DNA of 64,000 nt from Microglena sp. YARC (Eukaryota; Chlorophyta; Chlorophyceae; Chlamydomonadales; Chlamydomonadaceae), in the NCBI GenBank assembly GCA_022414725.1, contig CM039462.1, positions 17,875,531 through 17,939,530 of the forward strand. The letters run 5' to 3'. How positions within the stretch are numbered: the stretch's first letter is position 1; every line of letters begins with the position of its first letter. A program made the translations under genes and the position numbers. The notes beneath the pieces were generated by a model. It was not told where the DNA came from. It made no database searches and saw only the letters and a program-made list of their open reading frames with translations. Positions 37,615 to 42,204 of the stretch are shown here, one piece after another.

Positions 37615-40585
37615 ACCACCACACACACCACCACCACACACCACCACCTTGCCCCGCAGGTTCCATGGCATCCAACCAAGTAAGAACAAGCAGGCTAAGA
37701 GGCTTAAGAAGGCAGCGGAGGAGATTGCAATGCACAAGGTGGCGACAAGCGAATTCAACAAGTGCGTACCGTATTTTTTTACATTCTTCTTGCCTGTCCC
37801 CCCCACCCCCACCCCCACGCACACGCACAGACACACACCTTGAATTCATCAGGGTAGCGCACTGAGATCTCCTTGTATGTATTGCATCAGTGTGTGTGTG
37901 AGTGTGTGCGTCCCAAGGTGACATCAAGCGAATCCAACAAGTGCATACTGTATGTTTGTACATTCTTCTTGCGTGTTCCCCCCACCCCCCCCACCCCCCA
38001 CCCCTCCCCCCACACACACCATAAAACACAGACACACTCACCTGGCCTTGAATTCATTAGGATAGCGCACTGTGATCTCCTCGAATGTATTGCCTCAGAG
38101 TGTGTGTGTGTGTGTGAGAGAGAGTGTCCCAAGGTGGTAACAAGCGAATCCAGCAAGTGCACTCCGTATTCTTGTACATTCTTCTTGCCTCTGCAAATCT
38201 GTGACAAAGCTGTGAATCTTGCAAATTTGCCAAACTTGCAAATCTGCAAATCTGCGACAAATTAGCTAGAAGTCCTGAACATTGACTTGCTGGTACTTTG
38301 TAGTGGTCTTGTAGCTGATCCTTTTACAAGTCCCAGTCTGCGAATCTTGCAAATCTGCAAATCTGCGACGAAGTAGCTACAAGTCCTCGACATTGACTTG
38401 CTGGTCCTTTGTAGTGGTCGTGTAGCTGGTCCTTGTACAAGTCCCCATTTTATTTTATTGATATTTTATTGATATTTTTTATTGTATTTATAAGCATTTA
38501 TTTTATTTCATTGAAAGGATTTCAATAAGTGGGCCCCTGTGCACAAATCAGTTTTTTCAAAAACACCTCGCCAGTTCGTCGCTGCATGGCGATGCATGGG
38601 TCTGGCTAAACTAGCTAAACTAGCCAAACTAGCCAGAACTAGCTAAACTAGCTAAACTAGCCACAAAACTAGCTAAACTAGCTAAGCTAGCCACAAAACT
38701 AGCTAAACTAGCCAGAACTGGCCTCCCAACCCCCCCGGGCTCCGCGCTCCACTAGGTTCTGGGGGCAGCTCGTCGCACTGGGGTCACACCGAGTCGCTCA
38801 ATTTGCGACGCGTTGCACACAAACAAAAAATAATGGCTGGACTTATAACTAGGGGTCGGCTATGATATATAATTATAGTGAATAAATAATATTATATAAT
38901 ATTAGTCGGACGAGCCGTCTCACCAGAATTTGAATTTATTTGAAAAACTTATATTATTGCGACACTATAATAATATGAGCTAATATTAGTTTTTCTAACA
39001 CTAATATTAGTTGCCGTTCCCTACTCATAACACGTATTGCACAAAGCAAATAGTGTGGATGTCTTTTTTAATAATAGAATTGTTGCCCCACTCCCTAATT
39101 TTCAGTAGTGTTGTTCTTGGTTGATTACAGTGTGCGCTACACCATTTCGACGAATGGTTCAGCTCGTTGAGCGAAGAAGGTACTGGGTTTTAATCCCTAC
39201 GGGTGCGCTTAAGTGTTCGCGGTTCCTGTAAAACGCCATGGTAGCACTGCCTGGGTAAAGTAGCAGCCCATTCTCTAACGCTGTAAGGCAGGGCTCCCTT
39301 AATACCAGCCCCCACCAGACGTCATCATTACAGTGTGTGCTGCAACCTTGTCCATGAGCTGCTATAAGACTGTCAACGACACTGTTTTTTTCGCTTTAGC
39401 CCCCTCTGGACCCCCCAGCTGAAGCCCTAAGTTCCCCCCGTGTCTCTCTCCGCCGTCTCTCTGTCCGCCTCTCTGTGCCTCCGTCCAGGCGTTTGAACAA
39501 TACAGGGCACCTCCGCACCCAATTTTTTGCTCATAGTTGAAGTGCGCATGACTAGAGTTATCAGCATGACAGCGGTCAAGATCCTTCGAAAAAGTTGTTC
39601 AATGTTTGAAGCTCTATTCAGCCACGACTAGCTCATAGTTGGAGTGCGCATGACTAGAGTTATCAGCCTCACAGCGGTCAAGATCCTTCGCAAAAGTTGT
39701 TCAATGTTTGAAGCTCTATTCAGCTACGACTAGCTACTTTCTCCACTACTTTCTAAACTCCCTGCCGCTGACTGCTAAAGCGTTTTTCTCGCGTCGCTTG
39801 CAACAAGCTCTTAAAATTTGTAGTGTGACGCGTCGCAAATTGAGTGACTCGGTGCGACCCCAGTGAGACGTGCTGCCCCCTGAAGCTCGCGGAGCGCGAA
39901 GCGCGGTGTGTGGGTGGTGGTGGTGGGGACGGGACGGGGGGGGGGGGGGGGGCATTTTTGACTGGTTTAGCCGGACCCATGCAGCGACATGCAGCGACGG
40001 AATGGCGACGTGTCCCACACAGAACAAGTGGTCAACGAACACACCTCCCTCAGAGCTTAAAATTGGTAACATGGATCCAGCCTTTAAGGCTGCTCCCTGC
40101 TTCAGCAGTTTCATAATCAATTCAACCCATATTAAACCCAAAACCCTAAACCCTGCAGGGATGTGGGGAAGATGATGACCGTTACATAATCAATTCAACC
40201 CGTATTAAAACCTAAACCATAAACCCTGCAGGGATGTGGAGAAGATGATGACCGGTACATAATAAGTCAACCCATTTTAAACCTGAACCATAAACCCTGA
40301 ACCATTAACCATAAATCCTAAACCCCAAACCATAAACCCTGCAGGGATGTGGAGAAGATGATGGCCGTGCACAAGATGACTGCCTTGCCCTACATCCCTC
40401 TCAGCGGCAAGGATGCAGCCAAGTCTTTGCAGGCAGCAGCTGCAAGTTCTAATCTAGGCAAGCCAGCCAAGGGTTCAGGGAAGGGCGAAGGGAAGGGAAA
40501 GTACCTAGGTCACTTGGGGGGAGGGCAGACACCTCTTTTGGGGGATAGGAAGGTAGAGGCCATGCTGGGTGTGAGGAAGGGGTGA
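8641..40585 (+). CDS. SART1: U4/U6.U5 tri-snRNP-associated protein 1 (SART1/Snu66/110K), 18 exons
   Basis: A spliceosome component that helps the tri-snRNP join the pre-spliceosome. Exons: 8641-8684, 11417-11554, 13001-13187, 14574-14639, 16356-16481, 17726-17823, 18570-18673, 19634-19773, 22415-22534, 24133-24336, 26541-26652, 27437-27567, 29025-29098, 30889-31043, 33412-33515, 36088-36221, 37660-37761 and 40345-40585. All junctions are GT-AG, all phases agree and the total is 2280 bp (759 aa; animal SART1 is about 800). Residues 7-25 (SLNIEETNKLRLSLGLKPL) form a Hub1-interaction (HIND) motif, split by intron 1. Recognisable family blocks follow: KALGEADNDETDDLRSWV, DLAGLKVKHDANEIIEGETV, a Lys-rich exon 8 end, FTETSEFVRNI, an acidic patch, RGLAGVLGLLKDKG, GRILTPKERFRDLCYQFHG and MTALPYIPLSGK. 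The last 27 residues, after GKGEGKGK, have no family match and follow a GT; an alternative 3' end is possible. Exon 10 (68 codons, many Ala/Glu/Lys) is expanded relative to what I expect. Confidence 0.95.
9218..9375. mobile_element. MITE family 2, copy in SART1 intron 1
   Basis: 158 bp from TAGGGACCGGCATATC to CAGTTCCCTA, with near-identical 8-bp flanks cccatggg (9210-9217) and cccatgtg (9376-9383). The interior is rich in CATATGAT palindromes and holds TAGCCTAGTCAGACTGCCGG, the family signature. Confidence 0.85.
9440..9800. repeat. Tandem repeat, about 120-bp unit, three copies
   Basis: Each unit contains GCAAATTTTGGGGGTCTTCTG, a TGTATTCTGGGTGTGTAAGG block and AAAAGGGTGCCGTAGACCCC or variants. 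In SART1 intron 1. Confidence 0.85.
10053..10233. mobile_element. MITE family 2, diverged copy
   Basis: Carries the family signature CTAGTCAGACTGCCGGCAT. Flanks cacatgag (10045-10052) and cacatgac (10234-10241) match at 7 of 8 bases. Confidence 0.75.
10277..10484. mobile_element. MITE family 2, inverted copy
   Basis: Opposite orientation to the copy 44 bp upstream. Flanks cacatgaa (10269-10276) and cccatgaa (10485-10492). The pair makes a large potential hairpin in SART1 intron 1. Confidence 0.8.
10605..10765. repeat. Tandem repeat of about 42 bp
   Basis: Four units of the GTGGGTTTGTGTTGTGTG...ATTATGTGCCAT type. Confidence 0.85.
10828..11100. repeat. (CAT)n/(CAC)n triplet tract ending in (CAG)n
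   Basis: About 240 bp of CAT and CAC triplets followed by seven to eight CAG triplets. The poly-His and poly-Met frames across it are artefacts. Confidence 0.97.
11224..11416 (+). repeat. Two partial copies of the SART1 exon 2 start
   Basis: Acceptor-like CACAG followed by GTTGCGCCTCTCCTTGGGTC occurs at about 11230 (continuing to AAGCCCCTGAAG) and, diverged, at about 11340. The true exon 2 starts with the same sequence at 11417. CCACC-type repeats separate the copies. Confidence 0.85.
11555..11755 (+). repeat. Two partial copies of the SART1 exon 2 end
   Basis: The last exon bases and donor (AAGGCTCGCATTGCATC|GTGAGTATTC) recur at about 11610-11635 and 11700-11725, each preceded by TTACATGGATGCAGCC. 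Confidence 0.85.
11756..12540. repeat. CCAACC/CCAAAC minisatellite
   Basis: Several hundred bases of CCCAA-type units with interspersed CACATCCAACCCAA. Long low-complexity frames on both strands are artefacts. Confidence 0.95.
12315..13000 (+). repeat. Four partial copies of the SART1 exon 3 start
   Basis: CTCAG|ACACCGAACAAAGCGCCAGC-like starts occur at about 12327, 12553, 12649 and 12808 before the true exon at 13001. The fourth copy runs about 100 bp into the exon before breaking off. All keep the acceptor AG. Confidence 0.9.
13196..13346. repeat. (GA)n and GA-rich tract directly after SART1 exon 3
   Basis: Begins 8 bp after the donor; a pure (AG)n run lies at about 13279-13345. Confidence 0.95.
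13440..13530. repeat. Repeat family F fragment
   Basis: GACAAATGGGTGACCCTGGG and GGGGGGGCTCTGCCAAAAAA resemble the inverted ends of the GGCGGAGCCCCCC elements at 56550 and 59185. Confidence 0.5.
13757..14280 (+). repeat. Dispersed repeat I with tandemly amplified 3' end
   Basis: The element (about 13757-13910) has TACAGTCCAGGGTTGGCCAAA near one end, and GAACTGGGCCCCAACAAATTG and GAGTTTGTGCTACAGAGATA near the other. Its 3' end plus a CTCACC tract is then repeated about five times to 14280. Other copies: 25545-25690, 28485-28600 and 58065-58200. Confidence 0.8.
14268..14515 (+). repeat. Three tandem copies of an approximately 100-bp unit
   Basis: CTCTCAGTCTCTGCTTCTTG and CAAGAATGCAACCTGTATG recur at about 14270, 14340 and 14447, separated by GTGGG tracts. 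Confidence 0.85.
14647..14839. mobile_element. MITE family 1 (hAT-like) inserted at the SART1 exon 4 donor
   Basis: 193 bp with ends CAGGGTACTTCCA and TGGAAGTACCCTG. Perfect 8-bp duplications ggtaggtc (14639-14646 and 14840-14847) flank it. The duplicated target includes the last exon base and the GTAGGT donor of exon 4, so two identical donor sequences now bracket the element. Confidence 0.92.
14870..15065. mobile_element. MITE family 1 (hAT-like), opposite orientation
   Basis: 196 bp, CAGGGTACTAC to AGTAGTACCCTG. Flanks aaacagat (14862-14869) and atacagat (15066-15073) match at 7 of 8 bases. It is inverted relative to the neighbour 30 bp upstream. Confidence 0.9.
15305..15515. mobile_element. 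Foldback element C, copy 1
   Basis: The arms GAGCAGCAGCTTCTAGGCAGC and GGGAGCTGACTACAAGCTGCTG are inverted repeats around a core containing GCCAGCTTGAAGATGC. Full copies lie at 41037-41235 and 45400-45680; fragments at 32690-33115 and 34555-34625. Confidence 0.75.
15670..15850. repeat. Tandem repeat CACTGTTCCCCTACACTCTC
   Basis: Three or more units of about 55 bp in SART1 intron 4. Confidence 0.85.
15965..16020 (+). repeat. Partial copy of the SART1 exon 5 start
   Basis: ATGCAG|GTGAAGCACGAGCC through GGCGAGACTGTCATCCTTA matches the acceptor and first 45 bp of exon 5 (16356) with a short internal deletion. The preceding approximately 130 bp, including the TTTGCATTCCTTGTTGGA block, is duplicated too. 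Confidence 0.88.
16500..17000. repeat. C-rich tracts and a duplicated approximately 110-bp block
   Basis: CCCCACCCC and CCCCT runs surround two copies (about 16700-16805 and 16886-16995) of a block with GTAGGAGCGACTGCAC and ACCATCAGGGTTAGTGTTTC. (CCCCT)n fills 16806-16855. Confidence 0.88.
17161..17400. repeat. Tandem block with an inverted repeat D inside
   Basis: TTCTGCCCGTCCCCTGAACTT occurs three times (about 17157, 17318 and 17381). An inverted copy of repeat D (AACGAGGCGTGAGGTTGAGG...CCCGTTTGCTTATACTGGGG) lies at 17190-17272. Confidence 0.75.
17455..17663. repeat. (CTGT)n simple repeat
   Basis: About 200 bp of CTGT with minor variants, ending about 60 bp before SART1 exon 6. Confidence 0.97.
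17836..18465. repeat. (GACT)n/(GACC)n array of about 630 bp
   Basis: Blocks of GACT alternate with blocks of GACC and GACG. The long Ser/Val/Gln minus-strand frames are artefacts of the 4-bp period. Confidence 0.97.
18466..18569. repeat. (CCA)n tract adjoining the SART1 exon 7 acceptor
   Basis: CCACCACC sequence runs directly into the CACCAG acceptor of exon 7. Confidence 0.95.
18780..19110. repeat. Tandem repeat AACAAACAACAACAAATT...CCAGCC
   Basis: About five diverged units with GCCAACAAACAACGCA and GTGCAAACTAACAAACAAC words. Confidence 0.85.
19128..19530 (+). repeat. Three partial copies of the SART1 exon 7 end
   Basis: GAGGAAGAAACTAGATGCAGGTGAGCAGGG (exon 7 end plus donor, in two of three with GTGGGC) recurs at about 19134, 19240 and 19494. 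Each is accompanied by the TTATTGGGACAA intron block that follows the true exon. Confidence 0.88.
19774..20110. repeat. G-rich minisatellite with poly-G runs
   Basis: GGGTGAAGG-type units and uninterrupted G runs at about 19938-19960 and 20055-20070. It includes a second copy of the exon 8 end (AAGAAGGTGAGTGAGTGGGA) near 19900. Confidence 0.93.
20269..20365. mobile_element. Truncated MITE family 1 copy
   Basis: Starts CAGGGTACTTCCAAGCGCGC and shares CTGCGCGTTTCGCGCAG and CCCCCTGTGGGCGCA with the full copies. The other terminus is missing. Confidence 0.8.
20432..20700 (-). mobile_element. SINE, inverted body with adjacent tRNA-like sequence
   Basis: 20432-20555 matches the SINE tail and body in inverse orientation (GATAACGCCTGGTGGGGCGT to ACAACGACCTGCAACGC). 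A separate tRNA-like segment follows on the plus strand at about 20607-20670. It has an anticodon-arm-like hairpin (CTACTCC/GGAGTAG) and a B-box/T-arm GAGGGTTCAAATCTCGTC, and may be the head of a second SINE. Confidence 0.65.
20823..20955. repeat. (CA)n dinucleotide tract
   Basis: Pure CA run of about 40 bp followed by CA-rich sequence in SART1 intron 8. Confidence 0.95.
21340..22414 (+). repeat. Exon-9-start array: seven partial copies with a higher-order period
   Basis: Copies of the exon 9 acceptor and first 60-70 bp begin at about 21452, 21606, 21768, 21924, 22087 and 22252, plus a fragment near 21350. The spacing is 154-165 bp. Each has an AG acceptor and a GAAGACACTGC...GATCAAGGC block, then breaks into intron at AGGCAGGCCACTTAAC with no GT donor. 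Units alternate in two types, giving a 318-bp dimer (21606-21923 against 21924-22251). The copy at 22415 continues into the full exon. Confidence 0.92.
22535..22905 (+). repeat. Exon-9-end array: three partial copies
   Basis: GGCTTGGACGATGGCACC and ACTCGCTCAGAAAGAAAGGTG-like sequence recurs at about 22605-22660, 22725-22780 and 22847-22900. The first two keep the GTGAGT donor; the last has lost it. Confidence 0.9.
22945..24132 (+). repeat. Exon-10-start array: six partial copies
   Basis: CCCAG|GCTACCATGGAAGC-like starts lie at about 22963, 23265, 23428, 23606, 23785 and 23964 before the true exon at 24133. The period is about 178 bp except where a SINE interrupts. Copies code the same A/E/K-rich peptide for 30-35 residues; the one at 23428 has an in-frame TAG. 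None has a convincing donor at the end of the copied part. Confidence 0.93.
23129..23255 (+). mobile_element. SINE, 5'-truncated, inside the exon-10-start array
   Basis: The body and tail only (GCGTTGCAGGTCGTTGTC to CACCAGGCGTTATCATTACC) are flanked by 8-bp duplications ctcttctc (23121-23128 and 23256-23263). The insertion split the pyrimidine tract of one exon copy. Confidence 0.88.
24337..25225 (+). repeat. Exon-10-end array: about eight partial copies
   Basis: Units of about 105-125 bp copy the exon 10 end (AAGGAGATGGCTCC through GCGTCGCCAG) plus the GTAATAGTC donor region and TGCAATTGTTGGGCCCCAA. Most keep CGCCAG|GTAATAG, so up to eight alternative donors follow the true one at 24337. 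Confidence 0.92.
25375..25475. repeat. (ATACT)n repeat
   Basis: Pentanucleotide run preceded by ATAT-rich sequence. Confidence 0.95.
25545..25690 (+). repeat. Dispersed repeat I copy
   Basis: TACAGTCCAGGGGTAGCTAAA to GTTTGTGCTATGCAGATAA matches the element at 13757. Confidence 0.75.
25730..26540 (+). repeat. Exon-11-start array
   Basis: GGTGCAAGTAAAGACAAC-type units of about 80 bp recur at about 25747, 25829, 25918, 26003, 26085, 26170 and 26258. They are followed by two longer exon copies (about 26318 and 26430) that include GACGAGACAAAGCCCGCACT. The true exon starts at 26541. Confidence 0.9.
26653..27436 (+). repeat. Exon-12-start array
   Basis: CACAGCTCGTACCTTCACTG-like or AGTCTTGCATTCACCGAAACTAG copies occur at about 26830, 26950, 27082, 27210 and 27308, embedded in CACTACCACCACCTCCCACA repeats. 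True exon at 27437. Confidence 0.85.
27568..28000 (+). repeat. Exon-12-end array in a GT-rich tract
   Basis: GACGTGTACATGGATGTGGACAAGGTG recurs, with small changes, at about 27677, 27842 and 27965, separated by (GTGTGT)n. Confidence 0.9.
28003..28400. repeat. Poly-C runs and CCA/CA-rich duplicated block
   Basis: A 25-bp poly-C run at about 28001-28026 and a shorter one near 28157. The CACCCACCAAGCCACCCAGCC block is repeated three times. Confidence 0.92.
28405..29024 (+). repeat. Exon-13-start array with a repeat I fragment
   Basis: TGATGTGAAGGTGGAAGATG through GAGTGAAGA copies lie at about 28424, 28622, 28757 and 28895 (the last diverged) before the true exon at 29025. A copy of repeat I is at 28485-28600. 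Confidence 0.88.
29099..30010 (+). repeat. Exon-13-end arrays (two periods)
   Basis: To about 29550, units of about 85-100 bp end in CATGGGAGGAAACCCGCAAGG with AAGGTGAGTG. From 29600, about four 119-bp units carry ACATGGGAGGGAACCCGCAA plus a TTTGGTTTGG tract. Most keep the AAG|GTGAG donor. Confidence 0.9.
30060..30545. repeat. Tandem repeat of about 135-140 bp, three to four copies
   Basis: CATGCCCTTATCCTTGCTCTC and CAACCTCAATCGCAATGCTC recur in each unit. Confidence 0.9.
30546..30880. repeat. Short tandem repeat AACTCACTTGTACCGCTAT
   Basis: Units of about 20-40 bp, ending just before the SART1 exon 14 acceptor. Confidence 0.88.
31044..31630 (+). repeat. GT/GGGG-rich array with a near-complete exon 14 copy
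   Basis: GGTGTGTGGGTGTTGGGAGG units. A second copy of most of exon 14 lies at 31337-31438, preceded by GTCGTCAG and ending in GGGGAGAG|GTGTTGG. Its peptide differs little from exon 14 (residues RDRDGDEDEDEAGSS unchanged), but its only AG acceptor is out of phase with the end of exon 13. Confidence 0.88.
31700..32560. repeat. Tandem repeat GATTGAGGTGCTGGCTCCTTG, units of about 67 bp and longer
   Basis: CTTGTTCATCTTTCATGATTG and TTTTTCTGCCATGGTGGG recur about ten times, with a longer second-order unit from about 32060 to 32540. Confidence 0.88.
32640..33120. repeat. Foldback C-related fragments, two tandem copies
   Basis: GCAGCTTCTAGACAGCTCCC and GCAGCTTCTAGGCAGCTCCT lie about 235 bp apart, each followed by TGGGCCAAACC and a GGCATGA...GGCATTCCAATGC-like segment. 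Confidence 0.7.
33175..33375. repeat. Minisatellite CCCACTGACCCACTGACC before SART1 exon 15
   Basis: Units such as AACCCACTGACCCACTGACC and CCCACATGAACCCACTGACC. It is the reverse complement of the array after the exon. Confidence 0.9.
33545..33845. repeat. Minisatellite GGTCAGTGGGTCAGTGGG after SART1 exon 15
   Basis: GTGGTCAGTGGATCAGTGGG and TTCATGTGGGGTGGTCAGTG units complement the array upstream of the exon. A G-run of about 40 bp follows at 33848-33886. Confidence 0.9.
33848..33886. repeat. Poly-G run
   Basis: Nearly pure G with one A; may be a sequencing-length-uncertain homopolymer. Confidence 0.95.
33960..34330. repeat. Intron sequence with a duplicated TGCGTTGGCTGTAGGCA block
   Basis: TGCGTTGGCTGTAGGCAGGAG occurs at about 34047 and, with one change, near 34265. 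Otherwise unassigned. Confidence 0.5.
34390..34520 (+). repeat. Dispersed repeat H copy
   Basis: CTTGACACACTCCTGATGTAA to GTCAAGTAGACTTTAACATG matches the interrupted copy at 59155-59535. Confidence 0.8.
34555..34675. repeat. Foldback C fragment
   Basis: GCAGCTTTCAGCCAGCTCCAT and GCATTGGAATGCCTGTCATG match, inverted, the 33010-33090 segment. Confidence 0.6.
34680..35200. repeat. Minisatellite CACAGCACAGCGCAACACAA
   Basis: About 500 bp of ACACAGCAC units with a recurring AGACGGCATCGGACAGC variant. Cys/Val-rich minus-strand frames are artefacts. Confidence 0.95.
35205..36087 (+). repeat. Exon-16-start array: about eight partial copies
   Basis: TCGTCACCTCTTCTCAG followed by GGCTTGGGTGATACGTACAC recurs at about 35334, 35427, 35539, 35647, 35757, 35867 and 35974, with a weaker one near 35245, separated by ACACAAC tracts. 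The true exon starts at 36088. Every clear copy carries 32-35 exon bases and most keep CTCAG or TTTGG at the junction. Confidence 0.92.
36222..37215 (+). repeat. Exon-16-end array with a 356-bp higher-order unit
   Basis: ACCTGTGCTACCAGTGAGTCTC-like copies recur about every 90-120 bp. The segments 36257-36600 and 36613-36956 are nearly identical, giving a 356-bp higher-order repeat. Several copies retain CCAGTGAGTC, a donor identical to the true one. Confidence 0.9.
37262..37659 (+). repeat. Two partial copies of the SART1 exon 17 start, with poly-C and (CA)n
   Basis: CCTTGCCCCGCAGGTTCCATG with ACCAAGTAAGAACAAGCAGG occurs at 37266-37313; a bare acceptor copy is near 37490-37505. The true exon starts at 37660. 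A C-run and (CA)n lie at 37550-37612. Confidence 0.9.
37762..38200 (+). repeat. Exon-17-end array: two partial copies
   Basis: ACAAGCGAATCCAACAAGTGC (exon end plus GTGC donor) recurs at about 37922 and 38139. Each is followed by the ACATTCTTCTTGC block and CCCCCACCC tract. Confidence 0.9.
38200..38450. repeat. Tandem duplication containing AATCTTGCAAATCTGC
   Basis: Two approximately 125-bp units with AGTCCT(G/C)(A/G)ACATTGACTTGCTGGT and GTAGTGGTC. Confidence 0.85.
38560..38830. repeat. AACTAGCTAAACTAGC minisatellite inside a G/C-rich dispersed repeat
   Basis: The flanks CGTCGCTGCATGGCGATGCA and GTCGCACTGGGGTCACACC, with CACTAGGTTCTGGGGGCAG, match 53425-53610 and, inverted, 39830-40030. Confidence 0.75.
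38850..39023. mobile_element. MITE family 2, AT-rich subtype
   Basis: 174 bp, TAGGGGTCGG to CCGTTCCCTA; flanks cttataac (38842-38849) and ctcataac (39024-39031). Close relative of 2906-3090. Confidence 0.85.
39139..39326 (+). mobile_element. tRNA-derived SINE, head type 2
   Basis: A tRNA-like head with A-box-like TGGTTCAGCTCGTTGAGC and B-box GGGTTTTAATCCC is followed by a body and a tail ending CACCAGACGTCATCATTAC. The 15-bp duplications attacagtgtgcgct (39124-39138) and attacagtgtgtgct (39327-39341) flank it. Confidence 0.85.
39530..39735. repeat. Two tandem copies of a 100-bp unit
   Basis: GCGCATGACTAGAGTTATCAG and GTTGTTCAATGTTTGAAGC recur about 103 bp apart. Confidence 0.88.
39830..40030 (-). 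repeat. Inverted copy of the CGTCGC/GGGGTCGCACC dispersed repeat
   Basis: GCGTCGCAAATTGAGTGACTC to GCGACGGAATGGCGACGTGTC is the reverse of 53425-53610, with a G-run at about 39936-39952. Confidence 0.75.
40130..40344 (+). repeat. Exon-18-start array with CCCTAAA motifs
   Basis: CCCTGCAGGGATGTGG followed by (A/G)GAAGATGATG occurs at about 40152 and 40228 before the true exon at 40345. AACCCTAAACC-type telomere-like words precede each acceptor. Confidence 0.9.
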
Positions 40586-40619
40586 GCTTCAGTTCTTGGC
40601 TGCGTGAGAAGGGTTGGTT

Positions 40620-40920
40620 TGGATATGCACAGTTCATATGCGATGTGATCGCACATGGATATGCACAGTACAGCATGTGATCACTCATGAAATGTACATA
40701 TCATATGTGGTCATGTGCGATCACATGGATATGCGCAGTACAGCATGTGATCACACATGATAAATACATATCATATGTGGTCATGTGCGATAATATGGAT
40801 ATGCAAAGGACAGCATGTGATCACACATGATATATACATGTCATGTGTGATAATGTGCGATCACATGGGCATGCACCGTACAGCATGCGATCACATGGGT
40901 ATAGACAGTATAAAGGCGTG
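40620..40920. repeat. Palindrome-rich tandem repeat, about 70 bp
   Basis: About four units with ACAGCATGTGATCACACATG and CATATCATATGTGGTCATGTG, just downstream of the SART1 stop codon and probably in the 3' UTR or downstream. Confidence 0.85.
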
Positions 40921-41036
40921 CCCAGAAAGAGTGAGCAAACTTCTGTTCTTGGCCCAGTGAGGAGAGACAAACATGCCGTAAGCAAGGAGCACCCCTAGAG
41001 GTGTTACAGTTTCAAGGTTGTTGTCCTTGGACCATA

Positions 41037-41235
41037 GCTTTTCTTTTCAGCTACGAGCAGCAGCTTCTAGGCAGATCCCTGAGCCAGCCACTGGGCTAGG
41101 CCCCAAAATTTCAACACTTCTTGACAGCAAATTCTCTCAGCTTACAACTGCACCAGCTTGCGATAGCTTTGGCTGAATAGCCAGTCAGGGGAGCTGCCTA
41201 GAAGCTGCTGCTCGTAGCTGAAAAGAAAATCACTA
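41037..41235. mobile_element. Foldback element C, complete copy
   Basis: The arms TTTTCAGCTACGAGCAGCAG and CTGCTGCTCGTAGCTGAAAA are perfect complements over 20 bp and extend further; the core contains GCACCAGCTTGCGATAGC. Confidence 0.85.
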
Positions 41236-41256
41236 GCTTGGACTAGTGCCTCTTGT

Positions 41257-41406
41257 AATGATAACGCCTGGTGGGGCGTGGTATTAAGGGAGCCCCGTCT
41301 TACTGCGGTAGGGAACGTACTGCTACTTTACCTGGAGAAAGCTACTGTGGCGGTTGACAGCGACCGCAAACTAAACTAAAGCGCACCCGTGGGGATTCGA
41401 AGGGGA
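41257..41406 (-). mobile_element. tRNA-derived SINE, inverted
   Basis: The tail GATAACGCCTGGTGGGGCGT is at the left and a B-box-containing head end (inverse of TTCGAATCCCCACGGGTGCG) at the right. Perfect 11-bp duplications agtgcctcttg lie at 41246-41256 and 41407-41417. The head resembles the 39139 copy. Confidence 0.88.
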
Positions 41407-41659
41407 AGTGCCTCTTGCATGGTTCGCTACCCCTGGACTGTAAGGTACATTCTGGGAGAATCCCTACTTGAACTTTGAGTTGGTAACATGGCTCCAGCCT
41501 TCAAGGCTGCTCACCATCTTCAGCAGTAATCTAATAAATTCAAATCAGAGCACCCCAGCTTCCGACCAAGGAAGGGAGGCGCTCTAATCTGCAGCTTGGG
41601 CTACTCTTATGTTTGAGTGGCAACGCCATTCGAACTGATACCTCTCTTTTTTTTTTTTT

Positions 41660-41820
41660 TAGATGTGAAAGGACTTTCACCCCAGGAGGTGGGTCTCCCG
41701 ACACAAACCAGCGACACAGAGGATTCAGTTTGAATGGTGGTGCCACTCCTACAATATGCAAAAGAGGCGCACCTCGGTGTCGCTGGCTTGTGTCACGAGA
41801 CCCACCCAGTGCAAGTCCTC
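41660..41820. mobile_element. Foldback element with approximately 50-bp arms
   Basis: Arm 1 (GGACTTTCACCCCAGGAGG... through CCAGCGACACAGAGG) pairs with arm 2 (CCTCGGTGTCGCTGGCTTG... through GCAAGTCCTCTCAC), leaving a 45-bp loop. Confidence 0.8.
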
Positions 41821-41824
41821 TCAC

Positions 41825-42200
41825 AACTAAAAAAACTTGAACTTGAACTTGGTTACATAGCTTCAGCCAGCAATTTGGCTGCTCGCAAGTCCTTCGAAAA
41901 GGCCGGTGGTGGGCCAGAGCTGGTACCAGTGTTTCTGCAACCAAACTGAGATCAATCTCGATTCGGTGCGGTAGAATGTTGTGGTTAGAAGTAGGGTAGT
42001 TCGGATTCAGATGCTGTGGTTAGAAGCAGGATACTTCAGGATATTATAATTTAAGATACTTGTCTAGAGATCTCTTGTGTAATTCCACTGTACGGTATGA
42101 GGCTGTCTCATTGCACAGTGTCGCCAAGGTCCAATGATTCACCCTGATTTGAAAACGATTGTATTAAAAAAAGAGTACAAGGTGCGTATGCTACCGGTAT
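41825..42200. other. Unassigned intergenic sequence
   Basis: A TTGAACTTGGTTACATAGC block shared with 17335-17360 is followed by sequence I cannot assign. Confidence 0.4.
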
Positions 42201-42204
42201 AGCA

